A stretch of DNA of 64,000 nt from Antiquaquibacter metalliresistens. GTDB lineage: Bacteria > Actinomycetota > Actinomycetes > Actinomycetales > Microbacteriaceae. Both the position numbers and the translations under genes were made by a program. The DNA lies in contig NZ_JARGEM010000005.1 in the NCBI RefSeq assembly GCF_029211225.1, positions 186,001 to 250,000 on the forward strand, read 5' to 3'. This document shows, one piece after another, positions 25,857 through 34,561 of this stretch (the stretch's first letter is position 1; the number at the start of each line of letters is the position of its first letter). Under the pieces are notes generated by a model. It was not told the DNA's origin, searched no databases, and was given only the letters and a program-made list of their open reading frames with translations.

Positions 25857-25927
25857 GTTCGAGGGATCGCGAACGGGTTTAACGCGAAAGTCATGATTCG
25901 TAACGTTCGAGAAATGTTTAGCGCTAA
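25857..25927. promoter_or_regulatory. MocR/hydantoinase divergent control region
   Basis: An unusually AT-rich gap. Direct repeats GTTTAACGC (25877-25885) and GTTTAGCGC (25916-25924) are 39 bp apart, close to four helical turns, as expected for MocR dimers that bind direct repeats. TTAGCGCTAA (25918-25927) is a perfect palindrome. GTTCG-N8-CGAAC (25857-25874) is a further inverted repeat. TAACGT (25901-25906) is a possible plus-strand -10 between the repeats. Confidence 0.5.
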
Positions 25928-25961
25928 GAATAACAAAAGGCACCAACGAGAAAGAGCAACC

Positions 25962-26810
25962 ATGACCGTTGTACGCGCAGCCATCACACAGACCACCTGG
26001 ACGGGCGACAAGGCCTCCATGCTCGACAAGCACGAGGAGTTCGCGCGCGAGGCCGCCGCGAAGGGCGCCCAGGTCATCTGCTTCCAGGAGTTGTTCTACG
26101 GGCCGTACTTCGGCATCACCGAAGACAAGAAGTACTACGCCTACGCCGAACCCGCCGACGGACCCATCGTGCAACGCTTCGCGAAGCTCGCCAAGGAGCT
26201 GAACCTGGTGATGATCCTCCCGATCTACGAGGAGGAGATGCCGGGCGTCTACTACAACACCGCGGTCGTCGTCGACAACGACGGCACGATCCTCGGCAAG
26301 TATCGCAAGCACCACATCCCGCACCTCGACCGGTTCTGGGAGAAGTTCTACTTCCGACCCGGCAACCTCGGCTACCCCGTGTTCAAGACCGCGGTCGGCC
26401 CGATCGGCGTCTACATCTGCTACGACCGGCACTTCCCGGAGGGATGGCGCGAACTGGGCCTGAACGGTGCCGAGATGGTCTTCAACCCCAACGCCACCAA
26501 GCCGGGCCTGAGCAACCGGCTCTGGGAGGTCGAAGGCCCCGCCGCCGCGGTCGCCAACGGCTACTTCGTGCTGCAGCCCAACCGGGTCGGCAAGGAGGAC
26601 AACGAGTACGGCGACCTCGCCGTGGACTTCTACGGCACCAGCCAGGTGATCGACCCGCGCGGCAACTTCGTGGGCGAGCGCGGTTCGGGCGAGCACGAGG
26701 AGATCGTGATCCGCGACATCGACCTCGACATGGTGCGCCAGATGCGCGATGACTGGCAGTTCTATCGCGACCGCCGGCCGGAATCGTACACGTCGATTCC
26801 GAAGCCGTAA
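25962..26810 (+). CDS. Beta-ureidopropionase / N-carbamoyl-amino-acid hydrolase (nitrilase superfamily)
   Basis: 282 aa. Hydrolyses N-carbamoyl-beta-alanine (or a related N-carbamoyl amino acid) to the amino acid, CO2 and ammonia. The catalytic triad is visible: Glu43 in CFQELFYGPYF, Lys116 in GKYRKHHIPHLD, and Cys153 in YICYDRHFPEGWREL. The active-site sequences match beta-alanine synthases more than nitrilases. The start has GAGAAAGAG upstream. It is the first gene of the operon, followed after 11 bp by the hydantoinase. It catalyses the last hydrolytic step of reductive pyrimidine or hydantoin breakdown. Confidence 0.88.
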   Translation: MTVVRAAITQTTWTGDKASMLDKHEEFAREAAAKGAQVICFQELFYGPYFGITEDKKYYAYAEPADGPIVQRFAKLAKELNLVMILPIYEEEMPGVYYNTAVVVDNDGTILGKYRKHHIPHLDRFWEKFYFRPGNLGYPVFKTAVGPIGVYICYDRHFPEGWRELGLNGAEMVFNPNATKPGLSNRLWEVEGPAAAVANGYFVLQPNRVGKEDNEYGDLAVDFYGTSQVIDPRGNFVGERGSGEHEEIVIRDIDLDMVRQMRDDWQFYRDRRPESYTSIPKP

Positions 26811-26821
26811 GGGAGTCACCC

Positions 26822-28285
26822 ATGACCACGACCCTCATCACCGGTGGCACGGTCGTCACCGCCACCGGCCGATCCCAGGCCGACGTGCTCATCGACGGCG
26901 AGACGATCGTCGCCGTGCTCGCCCCCGGTTCGGTGCTGCTCGGCTCGAATCTCGCGTCGACGGTCGATCGCGTCATCGACGCGACGGGCAAGTACGTCAT
27001 CCCGGGCGGGATCGACGCGCACACCCACATGGAGCTGCCGTTCGGGGGCACCGCGGCATCCGACACCTTCGAGACCGGCACGCGCGCGGCCGCGTGGGGC
27101 GGCACGACGACGATCATCGACTTCGCCGTGCAGACCTACGGCCAGAAGGTGATGGACGGCCTCGCCGCGTGGCACGAGAAGGCGGCAGGCAACTGCGCGA
27201 TCGACTACGGCTTCCACCAGATCATCGGCGAGGTCAACGACGACTCGCTGGCGGCGATGAAGCGGTTGCCCGACGAGGGCGTCTCGAGCTTCAAGCTCTT
27301 CATGGCCTACCCCGGCGTCTTCATGTCGGATGACGCGCAGATCTTCAAGGCCATGCAGGTCTCCGCGGAGACCGGGATGATGACGATGATGCACGCCGAG
27401 AACGGGCCGGTCATCGACGTCATGGTCAAGCAGCTGCTGGCGCAGGGCAAGACCGACCCCTACTACCACGGGGTCGCCCGCGCGTGGCAGATGGAGGAGG
27501 AGGCGACGCATCGCGCGATCATGCTCGCGAACCTCACCGGCGCCCCGCTCTACGTCGTGCACGTCTCCGCGAAGCAGGCCGTCGAGCAGCTCGCCGCCGC
27601 GCGCGACATCGGGCAGAACGTGTTCGGCGAGACGTGCCCGCAGTACCTCTACCTCTCGCTCGAGGAGCAGCTCGGTGCATCCAGCGATGAGTGGGGCAGC
27701 TTCGAGGGCGCGAAGTGGGTGTGTTCCACGCCGCTGCGATCGAAGGCCGAGGGCCACCAGGACCACATGTGGCAGAGCCTGCGCACCAACGACATCCAGA
27801 TGGTCTCGACCGACCACTGCCCGTTCTGCATGAAGGGCCAGAAGGAGCTGGGACTCGGGGACTTCTCCAAGATCCCCAACGGCATCGGCTCCGTCGAGCA
27901 CCGCATGGATCTGCTCTACCAGGGCGTCGTCGACGGGCTCATCTCGCTCGAGCGCTGGGTGGAGATCACCTCCACCACGCCCGCGCGCATGTTCGGCCTC
28001 TACGGCAGGAAGGGCGTCATCCAGCCCGGCGCGGACGCCGACATCGTGATCTACGACCCCAAGGGGCACACGTCGATCGGGTACGACGTCGACGGCAACG
28101 GTGAGCCGACAGGCCGCACCCACCACATGAACATGGACCATTCCGCGTGGGAGGGCTTCGAGATCGACGGCCACGTCGACACCGTGCTCTCGAGGGGCAA
28201 GGTCGTCATCGACGGCAACGAGTACCTCGGCGCCAAGGGCGACGGGCAGTACCTCAAGCGCGGCCTCTCGCAGTACCTGATCTGA
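26822..28285 (+). CDS. Dihydropyrimidinase / D-hydantoinase
   Basis: 487 aa, normal for the family. Zinc-dependent cyclic amidohydrolase that opens 5,6-dihydropyrimidines or 5-substituted hydantoins to N-carbamoyl acids. Metal ligands are all present: His67 and His69 in GGIDAHTHMELPFGG, the carboxylated Lys158 in SSFKLFMAYPG, His191 in MMHAENG, His247 in YVVHVSAKQ and Asp331 in VSTDHCPFC. The RBS AAGGGAG precedes the ATG. Its product is the substrate of the upstream ureidopropionase. The stop overlaps an ATG (TGATG) that opens a small coupled reading frame. Confidence 0.92.
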   Translation: MTTTLITGGTVVTATGRSQADVLIDGETIVAVLAPGSVLLGSNLASTVDRVIDATGKYVIPGGIDAHTHMELPFGGTAASDTFETGTRAAAWGGTTTIIDFAVQTYGQKVMDGLAAWHEKAAGNCAIDYGFHQIIGEVNDDSLAAMKRLPDEGVSSFKLFMAYPGVFMSDDAQIFKAMQVSAETGMMTMMHAENGPVIDVMVKQLLAQGKTDPYYHGVARAWQMEEEATHRAIMLANLTGAPLYVVHVSAKQAVEQLAAARDIGQNVFGETCPQYLYLSLEEQLGASSDEWGSFEGAKWVCSTPLRSKAEGHQDHMWQSLRTNDIQMVSTDHCPFCMKGQKELGLGDFSKIPNGIGSVEHRMDLLYQGVVDGLISLERWVEITSTTPARMFGLYGRKGVIQPGADADIVIYDPKGHTSIGYDVDGNGEPTGRTHHMNMDHSAWEGFEIDGHVDTVLSRGKVVIDGNEYLGAKGDGQYLKRGLSQYLI

Positions 28286-28473
28286 TGAGCATCCACGCGC
28301 GCATCCTCGCCACAGCATCCTTGCGGCGGGAGTCGTTCACGCTTGGCGGGATCAATGACTCTCGCCACCGAGAGATTCCTCCCTCCGCATGCGGGATTGC
28401 TCCCGCCGTGCGCGATCTGCTCCCGCCGCCCGGGTCCACGCCTGGAGCACGAGACGAAATGAGAGTCCACTGA
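28285..28473 (+). CDS. Candidate 62-aa coupled small ORF between hydantoinase and LLM enzyme
   Basis: ATG at 28285 overlaps the hydantoinase stop (TGATG), and its TGA (28471-28473) overlaps the ATG of the next enzyme (TGATG). The frame therefore bridges the whole 187-bp gap. The predicted peptide begins MSIHARILATASLRRESF and ends GARDEMRVH. I recognise no family. Against it: third-position GC is clearly lower than in neighbouring genes, and the second half is Pro/Gly-rich. A stem GCGGGA-TTGC-TCCCGC (28391-28406) and imperfect repeats around GCTCCCGCCG also suggest structured untranslated RNA. Either reading is possible. Confidence 0.3.
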   Translation: MSIHARILATASLRRESFTLGGINDSRHREIPPSACGIAPAVRDLLPPPGSTPGARDEMRVH

Positions 28474-29489
28474 TGGATTTCGGGGTCGTTCTGCAGACCA
28501 ACCCGCCGGCCAGTCGCACGGTCGCGCTCGCCAAGCTCGCCGAGCAGCACGGGTTCAGCCACGTGTGGACGTTCGATTCGCACATCCTGTGGCAGGAGCC
28601 GTACGTCATCTACAGCCAGATCCTCGCGGAGACGCGGCGGGTGAAGGTGGGCCCGTTCGTCACCAACCCGGCGACGCGCGACTGGACCGTCACGGCATCC
28701 GTGTTCGCGACGCTCAACGAGATGTACGGCAACCGCACGGTCGTCGGCATCGGTCGCGGAGACTCCGCGGTGCGAGTCACCAACGGCAAACCGACCACGC
28801 TCGCCGAGCTGCGTGAGTCGATCCATGTGATCCGCGAGCTCGGCAACAGTCGCGAGGTCGAGTACCAGGGCTCGACGCTGCGCTTCCCATGGAGCGTCGG
28901 CAGCGAGCTCGAGGTGTGGGTGGCCGCGTACGGACCGCTCGCGCTCAAGCTCACGGGTGAGGTCGGCGACGGCTTCATCCTGCAGCTGGCCGACGTCGAC
29001 ATCGCGAAGTGGATGATCAAGACGGTGCGCGACTCCGCCGAGAAGGCCGGCCGCGACCCCGACTCGATCACGTTCTGCGTCGCGGCCCCCAACTACATCG
29101 GCGAGGACTGGGACCACATGCGCAATCAGTGCCGTTGGTTCGGCGGCATGGTGGGCAACCACGTGGCGGACATCGTGGCCAAGTACGGCAAGGACGGCAC
29201 GGTGCCCAAGGCCCTCACCGACTACATCGAGAACCGTGAGGGCTACGACTACAACCAGCACGGCAAGTCGGGCAACACGCACGCCGAGTTCGTGCCGGAT
29301 GAGATCGTCGACCGGTTCTGCGTGCTCGGCACTGCGAAGGACCACATCGCCAAGCTCGAAGAGCTCAAGTCGATCGGCGTGCACCAGTTCGCCGGCTACC
29401 TCCAGCACGACAACAAGGAGGAGACGTTGCGGGTCTACGGCGAGACCATCATCCCCGCCATGCGCGACGAGGTCACGGCGAAGGCATGA
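28473..29489 (+). CDS. Luciferase-like (LLM) flavin/F420-dependent oxidoreductase
   Basis: 338 aa. A TIM-barrel enzyme of the bacterial-luciferase/methylene-H4MPT reductase superfamily. The N-terminus MDFGVVLQTNPPASRTVALAK and FSHVWTFDSHILWQEPY, then VKVGPFVTNPATRDWTVTAS and TVVGIGRGDSAVRV, follow the Mer-like F420-binding pattern. It resembles the uncharacterised 'CPS_4043-type' F420-dependent family seen beside hydantoinases. Whether it uses F420 or FMN cannot be told by eye. It sits in the middle of the ureide operon, coupled upstream by TGATG and overlapping the next permease by 4 bp. It could act on a dihydropyrimidine or its product (inference). Confidence 0.82.
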   Translation: MDFGVVLQTNPPASRTVALAKLAEQHGFSHVWTFDSHILWQEPYVIYSQILAETRRVKVGPFVTNPATRDWTVTASVFATLNEMYGNRTVVGIGRGDSAVRVTNGKPTTLAELRESIHVIRELGNSREVEYQGSTLRFPWSVGSELEVWVAAYGPLALKLTGEVGDGFILQLADVDIAKWMIKTVRDSAEKAGRDPDSITFCVAAPNYIGEDWDHMRNQCRWFGGMVGNHVADIVAKYGKDGTVPKALTDYIENREGYDYNQHGKSGNTHAEFVPDEIVDRFCVLGTAKDHIAKLEELKSIGVHQFAGYLQHDNKEETLRVYGETIIPAMRDEVTAKA

Positions 29490-30382
29490 GGTCGAAGCGA
29501 AGCACGGCGGCGATCTGGGGGGTGCTCGGCGTCGTCGCGGTGCTCGCGATCTGGGAGCTGTACAAGCTCCTCGGGCCGGCGGAGGGCCTCGTGGTCGGCG
29601 CCATCGACGGGCAGACCGGCTCGGGCGTGATGCTGCTGCCGCGCACCAACGACCGGGCGATGCCGCACGTCTGGGACATGGTCGCGCGCCTGTTCCAGTC
29701 GGCCAGCGGCGGCAACACGCCACCGCTCATCGTGCCGGTGGCCACTGCGGCGCTCACGACCCTCGGCATCGCGGCGGCGGGGTGGATCATCGGCGTGCTC
29801 GTGGGCGCACTCCTCGGGCTCGTGATGCAGCGGTGGCGCATCGCCGAGTGGGGGCTGCTGCCCTGGATCGTCGTCAGCCAGACCGTGCCGCTCATCGCCT
29901 TCGCGCCGCTCGTGGCGAGCATCGGTACGCAGATCGATCGCGGTGGCACGCCCTGGCCCCAGTGGCTCTCCGTCGCGGTCATCGCCTCGTACCTGGCGTT
30001 CTTCCCGGTGGCGGTGGGGGTGCTGCGCGGCCTCGAGGCGCCCGACCGCATCCACCTCGATCTCATGCGCAGCTACGCCGTCGGCTACTGGCCGACGCTG
30101 CTGCGACTGCGGCTGCCCGCCGCGGTACCCCACCTGCTGCCCGCCCTGCGACTCGCCGCGGCGAACGCCGTGGTGGGGGCGGTGGTGGCGGAGGTCTCCA
30201 TCGGCATGCGCGGTGGCATCGGCCGGATGCTCATCCAGCTGGCCGGGCAGGGATCCAGCGACCCCGCAGCACCGTGGGGCCCGACGCTCGGCTCCATCGC
30301 ACTCGGACTCGTCGCCGCCGGCTCCGTCGCGCTGCTCGGCATCGGACTCAAGAACTACCGCAGGGGAGAGGCAACCGCATGA
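29486..30382 (+). CDS. ABC permease of the ureide/pyrimidine cluster (SsuC/ThiX type), first subunit
   Basis: 298 aa, about six transmembrane helices. The permease EAA-type loop is LDLMRSYAVGYWPTLLRLRLPAAVPHLLPALRLAA. The protein has a longer N-terminal periplasmic insertion (about residues 28-75, with QTGSGVMLLPRTNDRAMPHV) than the second permease. ATGA overlap with the oxidoreductase gene and with the ATPase gene shows tight coupling. With the second permease it should form a heterodimeric channel of the SsuC/TauC/ThiX class. Confidence 0.86.
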   Translation: MRSKRSTAAIWGVLGVVAVLAIWELYKLLGPAEGLVVGAIDGQTGSGVMLLPRTNDRAMPHVWDMVARLFQSASGGNTPPLIVPVATAALTTLGIAAAGWIIGVLVGALLGLVMQRWRIAEWGLLPWIVVSQTVPLIAFAPLVASIGTQIDRGGTPWPQWLSVAVIASYLAFFPVAVGVLRGLEAPDRIHLDLMRSYAVGYWPTLLRLRLPAAVPHLLPALRLAAANAVVGAVVAEVSIGMRGGIGRMLIQLAGQGSSDPAAPWGPTLGSIALGLVAAGSVALLGIGLKNYRRGEATA

Positions 30383-31176
30383 GTGACGACGCGAGAATCG
30401 CCGTCCGGGCCACCGGCGTCGGCAAGATCTTCCCAGCGAAGGCCGGGGATGTCGTGGCGCTCACCGACGTCGAGCTCACCGTCGAGGAGGGCGAGTTCGT
30501 CTCCCTCATCGGACCTTCCGGCTGCGGCAAGTCCACCCTGCTGCGGCTCATCGCGGACCTCGACGCGGCCACTTCGGGTGAGCTCGAGATCTTCGGCAAG
30601 TCCGCCCACCGGGCACGGCTCGATCAGGACTACGGCATCGCGTTCCAGCAGGCCGGGCTACTGCCGTGGCGCACGGTCGCCGGCAACATCGAACTGCCGC
30701 TGGAGCTGCACGGCATGTCCCGCGCCGCCCGTGCGGCCCGCGTGGCCGAGCTCGCCGAGCTGGTGGGTCTCACGGACTTCGTCGACCGGCATCCCGACCA
30801 GCTCTCCGGCGGCATGCAGCAGCGGGTGGCCATCGCGCGTGCCCTCGCCGAGCAGCCCCGCCTGCTGCTCATGGATGAGCCGTTCGGCGCGCTCGACGAG
30901 ATGACCCGCGAGTACCTGCAGTCCGAACTCGCGCGCATCGCCGCCGAGACCGGCGCCGCCGTGGTCTTCGTGACGCACTCGATTCCCGAGGCCGTGTTCC
31001 TCTCCGACCGGGTGGTAGTGATGAGCCCCCGCCCGGGGCGCATCACCGCGATCCTGCCGACCGACCTGGGGGAGCGCGACGAGGCCCTGCGCGAGTCGCC
31101 GGCCTACTTCGAGCGCGTCACCGCGGTGCGCGAGGCCCTGCACGGCGTCCCCGTCGAACGGGCGAACGAGCGATGA
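30379..31176 (+). CDS. ABC importer ATPase (SsuB/TauB/ThiZ type)
   Basis: 265 aa from the ATG overlapping the permease stop. Walker A is [13 protein letters not shown], the Q-loop is [13 protein letters not shown], the signature is [15 protein letters not shown], Walker B is [13 protein letters not shown], and the switch His is in [15 protein letters not shown]. The FQQ..LLPW and DEPFGALD motifs are those of the nitrate/sulfonate/pyrimidine (SsuB-like) importers. It energises the two permeases flanking it. Confidence 0.9.
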   Translation: MSDDARIAVRATGVGKIFPAKAGDVVALTDVELTVEEGEFVSLIGPSGCGKSTLLRLIADLDAATSGELEIFGKSAHRARLDQDYGIAFQQAGLLPWRTVAGNIELPLELHGMSRAARAARVAELAELVGLTDFVDRHPDQLSGGMQQRVAIARALAEQPRLLLMDEPFGALDEMTREYLQSELARIAAETGAAVVFVTHSIPEAVFLSDRVVVMSPRPGRITAILPTDLGERDEALRESPAYFERVTAVREALHGVPVERANER

Positions 31177-31955
31177 CACTCGACCGCGCACTGCGCCCCG
31201 GCCCCGCCTGGGTGAGGGTCGTCGCGCCGATCGTGGTCGGCGTGCTCATCCTGGCGCTCTGGATGCTCGTGGTCGACGTGCTGCGGATCGCGCCGCGCGC
31301 GCTCCCGAGCCCCGTCGCCGTCGTGAACGAGATCGTGCTGCACGCCGACATCATCGGCGAGGACATGGCGATCACCGCGACCAACGCGCTGATCGGGCTG
31401 GCGGTGGGCGCGATCGTGGCGATCGTGCTCGCGGGGCTGGCCGCGGCATCCCGACCCATCGACGGCATGCTCGCCCCGCTCGTCGCTGCGATCGCGGTCG
31501 TGCCGATCGTGGCGATCACCCCGATCCTCAACACGATGTACGGGGCGTCGAGCCAGTTCGGTCGGCAGTCGGTCGCGGCGATCGCCGCCTTCGTACCGAT
31601 CTTCATCAACGTGCTGCGCGGGCTGCGGCAGACCGATCCCGTGCACCGCGACCTCATGCGCGCCTCGGCGGCGACCGGACTGCAGACCTTCCGCGCGCTG
31701 ACGTTGCCGACGGCGCTGCCCTACCTGCTCACGGGCTTGCGCATCGCGAGTTCGGTCGCGGTGATCGCCGCCCTCGTCGCGGAGTACTTCGGCGGTCCCG
31801 CCGACGGCATCGGCACCGCGATCGCGACCTACGCGAAATCGGGCAGGGCCGCGCTCGCCTTCGCGTACGTCGCCGGCGGCATCGCCATCGGTCTCGCACT
31901 CTTCCTCGTCACCTCGCTCATCGAGCGGCTCGTGACGAGGCGAACGCCGGTCTGA
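31173..31955 (+). CDS. ABC permease of the ureide/pyrimidine cluster, second subunit
   Basis: 260 aa, six hydrophobic segments. The cytoplasmic coupling loop is VHRDLMRASAATGLQTFRALTLPTALPYLLTGLRIASSVAV, with the conserved A..G....... ..LP...P....GL spacing. ATGA overlap with the ATPase gene. It is paralogous to the permease at 29486 and shorter at the N-terminus. The binding-protein gene follows after 47 bp. Confidence 0.87.
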   Translation: MTLDRALRPGPAWVRVVAPIVVGVLILALWMLVVDVLRIAPRALPSPVAVVNEIVLHADIIGEDMAITATNALIGLAVGAIVAIVLAGLAAASRPIDGMLAPLVAAIAVVPIVAITPILNTMYGASSQFGRQSVAAIAAFVPIFINVLRGLRQTDPVHRDLMRASAATGLQTFRALTLPTALPYLLTGLRIASSVAVIAALVAEYFGGPADGIGTAIATYAKSGRAALAFAYVAGGIAIGLALFLVTSLIERLVTRRTPV

Positions 31956-32002
31956 CCGGCACCCTCGCAGCACCAGGCACCAACCATCACGAAAGGAACA
32001 GC

Positions 32003-33169
32003 ATGAGACACAGCACCAGACGCGGCCTCACCGCCGCATCCGTCGCGACCGTCGCGGCGATCGCGCTCGCGGCCTGTTCGGCTCCGGCGACCGAGAGCGA
32101 CAGCTCGGGCGACTTCGAGCCGCTCACGTCCATCAAGCTCCAGCTGCAGTGGCTGCCGCAGTCCCAGTTCGCCGGGTACTACGTGGCGCTCGACCAGGGC
32201 TTCTTCGAGGAGGAGGGCTTCGACGACGTCGAGATCATCCCCTCGGGCGGCGACATCGTGCCGCAGGACGCCCTCGTGGCCGGCGACGTCGACTTCGCCA
32301 TCGCGTGGGTTCCGAAGGTGCTCGGCACCCTCGAGGCCACCGGTGCCGAGCTCACGGACATCGCCCAGGTCTTCCAGAAGTCCGGCACCCTGCAGGTGTC
32401 GTTCGCGGGCGACGGTGTTTCGACAGTCGCGGACTTCGAGGGCAAGCGCATCGGCTCGTGGGGCTTCGGCAACGAGTGGGAGATCTTCGCGGCCATGGCC
32501 GCCGAGGGACTCGACTCGACGTCCGTCTCGATCACGACGCAGGACTTCAGCATGAACGCGCTCCTGGACGGTGACGTCGACGCCGCCCAGGCGATGACCT
32601 ACAACGAGTGGGCGCAGATCCTCGAAGTCGTCAACCCAGCCACCGGCGAGCTCTACCAGCCGGAGGACTTCGACGTCGTCTCGTACGAGGAGACCGAGGG
32701 TGCGATGCTGCAGGATGCCATCTGGGCCGACACCGCGCGATTGAACGACGACCCGGCCTACGCCGACGCCGCCGTGCGCTTCCTGAAGGCCATCACCAAG
32801 GGCTGGATCTACGCGCGGGACAACCCGGAGGATGCCGCGGCGATCGTCTACGACTACGCGATCAACGCCGAGGCGGCCTTCCCCGTCGGACCGGTGCACC
32901 AGCTCTGGCAGATGAACGAGGTCAACAAGCTCATCTGGGCCGGCGGCGCCTTCGGCCTCGTCGACACGGCGGCCTGGGACAAGACCGTCGCGGGTGCACT
33001 CGCCGCGGTCAACCAGGACGGGCTGAACCTCATCACGGCGGAGCCTTCGGCCTCGGCGTACTCCAACGAGTACATCGAGAAGGCCCTCGCCGAGCTCGAG
33101 GACGAGGGCATCGTCGTCGACGGCGAGTACACGCCGATCGACGTCGTGCTCACCGAGGGCGGACAGTAA
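32003..33169 (+). CDS. NMT1/THI5-like ABC substrate-binding lipoprotein
   Basis: 388 aa. A lipoprotein signal ends in ALAACS (Cys25). The mature domain begins with IKLQLQWLPQSQFAGYYVALDQGFFEEEG, the classical opening of the NMT1/THI5/ThiY binding proteins, which bind pyrimidines (HMP, formylaminopyrimidine) or sulfonates. GFGNEWEIFAAMAAEG and NDDPAYADAAVRFLKAITKGW are further family blocks. RBS AAAGGA lies before the ATG. Given the operon, a pyrimidine, hydantoin or ureide is the most likely ligand (inference). Confidence 0.87.
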   Translation: MRHSTRRGLTAASVATVAAIALAACSAPATESDSSGDFEPLTSIKLQLQWLPQSQFAGYYVALDQGFFEEEGFDDVEIIPSGGDIVPQDALVAGDVDFAIAWVPKVLGTLEATGAELTDIAQVFQKSGTLQVSFAGDGVSTVADFEGKRIGSWGFGNEWEIFAAMAAEGLDSTSVSITTQDFSMNALLDGDVDAAQAMTYNEWAQILEVVNPATGELYQPEDFDVVSYEETEGAMLQDAIWADTARLNDDPAYADAAVRFLKAITKGWIYARDNPEDAAAIVYDYAINAEAAFPVGPVHQLWQMNEVNKLIWAGGAFGLVDTAAWDKTVAGALAAVNQDGLNLITAEPSASAYSNEYIEKALAELEDEGIVVDGEYTPIDVVLTEGGQ

Positions 33170-33232
33170 CACCGAGTAACGTGAGCGGGGTCGGCTGCGG
33201 CCGGCCCCGCTCCATCCCGAAAGGCCAGCGCC

Positions 33233-34558
33233 ATGCACCACGAACTCAACCCCGCCGACGGCCAGCTCGCCTACGACCTGGATCGCGCGCACGTCTTCCA
33301 CTCCTGGTCGGCGCAGGCATCACTCGATCCGCTGGTCATCGCGGGAGGCCTGGGCTCGGAGGTGTGGGACTTCGACGGCAATCGATATCTGGACTTCTCG
33401 AGCCAGCTCGTCAACACGAACCTGGGGCACCAGCATCCCGCGATCGTCGCCGCGATCAAGGCGCAAGCCGACGTGCTCGCCACGGTGGCGCCTTCGCACG
33501 CCAACCTCGCGCGCGGCGAGGCCGCCAAGCGCATCCTGGGGCGTGCCGGCAGCCCGTTCGGCAAGGTGTTCTTCACCAACGGCGGCGCCGACGCCATCGA
33601 GAACGCGATCCGGATGGCGCGGCTGACGACCGGGCGCGACAAGGTGCTCTCCACCTACCGCTCGTACCACGGCAACACGGGTGCCGCGATCGTCGCGACG
33701 GGTGACTGGCGGCGCATCCCCAACGAGTTCGCGCGTGGACACGTGCACTTCTTCGGCCCGTTCCCGTACCGCTCGGAGTTCTGGTCCGACTCGCCGGAGC
33801 AGGAGACCGAGCGCGCCCTGCACCACCTCGAGCGCGTGATCGTGTCGGAGGGCGCCTCGTCGATCGCGGCGATCCTGCTCGAGACCGTGCCGGGCACGGC
33901 TGGTGTGATCGTGCCGCCGCCCGGCTACCTCGAGGGCGTGCGCGCGCTGTGCGACAAGTACGACATTCTCTGGATCGCCGACGAGGTCATGTGCGGCTTC
34001 GGTCGCACCGGCTCGTGGTTCGCCTGGCAGCAGTTCGGTGCGACCCCCGACCTCATCACCTTTGCGAAGGGCGTGAACTCCGGCTACGTGCCGATCGGCG
34101 GGGTGGCGATCTCCGAGTCGATCGCGCATGCCTTCGACCAGCAGGTCTTCCCGGGCGGGTTGACCTACTCCGGGCATCCGCTCGCCGCGGGCTCCATCGT
34201 GGGCGCGCTCGATGCCATGGAGGCCGAGGGCACCATCGAGCACGCCGCGATGATCGGGGCCGACCACCTGGCGCCGGGGCTCGCGGAGCTCGCGGACAAG
34301 CATCCGATGATCGGCGAGGTGCGCGGTCTGGGCGTGTTCTGGGCGCTCGACCTCGTCTCCGACCGCGAAACCCGCATGCCGGTGTCGGCGTCGATCGTGC
34401 TCGAGCTCAAGAAGGCGCTCATGGCCCGCGGGCTGCTGCCGTTCCAGGCCGAGAACCGCATCCATGTGGTGCCGCCGTGCAACGTCAGCACCGACGACGT
34501 CGCGCGCGCTCTCGCGATCTACGACGAGGCCTTCACCGCGGTCGAGGCCGCGCTGTAG
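33233..34558 (+). CDS. Class III omega-aminotransferase (beta-alanine transaminase candidate)
   Basis: 441 aa. PLP enzyme. The cofactor lysine is Lys279 in LITFAKGVNSGYVPIGG, and the pyridine-nitrogen Asp250 is in LWIADEVMCGFGRTG. SYHGNTG binds the phosphate. The N-terminus (HVFHSWSAQASLDPLVI) and length fit the beta-alanine/taurine-pyruvate transaminase group. As the last gene of the operon it would convert the beta-amino acid made by ureidopropionase into a semialdehyde. It is convergent with ybaK, with 3 bp between the stops and no visible terminator. Confidence 0.86.
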   Translation: MHHELNPADGQLAYDLDRAHVFHSWSAQASLDPLVIAGGLGSEVWDFDGNRYLDFSSQLVNTNLGHQHPAIVAAIKAQADVLATVAPSHANLARGEAAKRILGRAGSPFGKVFFTNGGADAIENAIRMARLTTGRDKVLSTYRSYHGNTGAAIVATGDWRRIPNEFARGHVHFFGPFPYRSEFWSDSPEQETERALHHLERVIVSEGASSIAAILLETVPGTAGVIVPPPGYLEGVRALCDKYDILWIADEVMCGFGRTGSWFAWQQFGATPDLITFAKGVNSGYVPIGGVAISESIAHAFDQQVFPGGLTYSGHPLAAGSIVGALDAMEAEGTIEHAAMIGADHLAPGLAELADKHPMIGEVRGLGVFWALDLVSDRETRMPVSASIVLELKKALMARGLLPFQAENRIHVVPPCNVSTDDVARALAIYDEAFTAVEAAL

Positions 34559-34561
34559 CGG

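Noticed and set aside
22921-25896. A 991-codon plus-strand open frame across the FecBCD permease, binding protein and mocR
   Set aside because: It is antisense to three genes with intact motifs and has no recognisable domains; a high-GC artefact.
28459-28473. A four-codon upstream ORF (MRVH) before the LLM gene
   Set aside because: It is simply the last codons of the longer 28285-28473 frame; no separate ribosome-binding site is seen.
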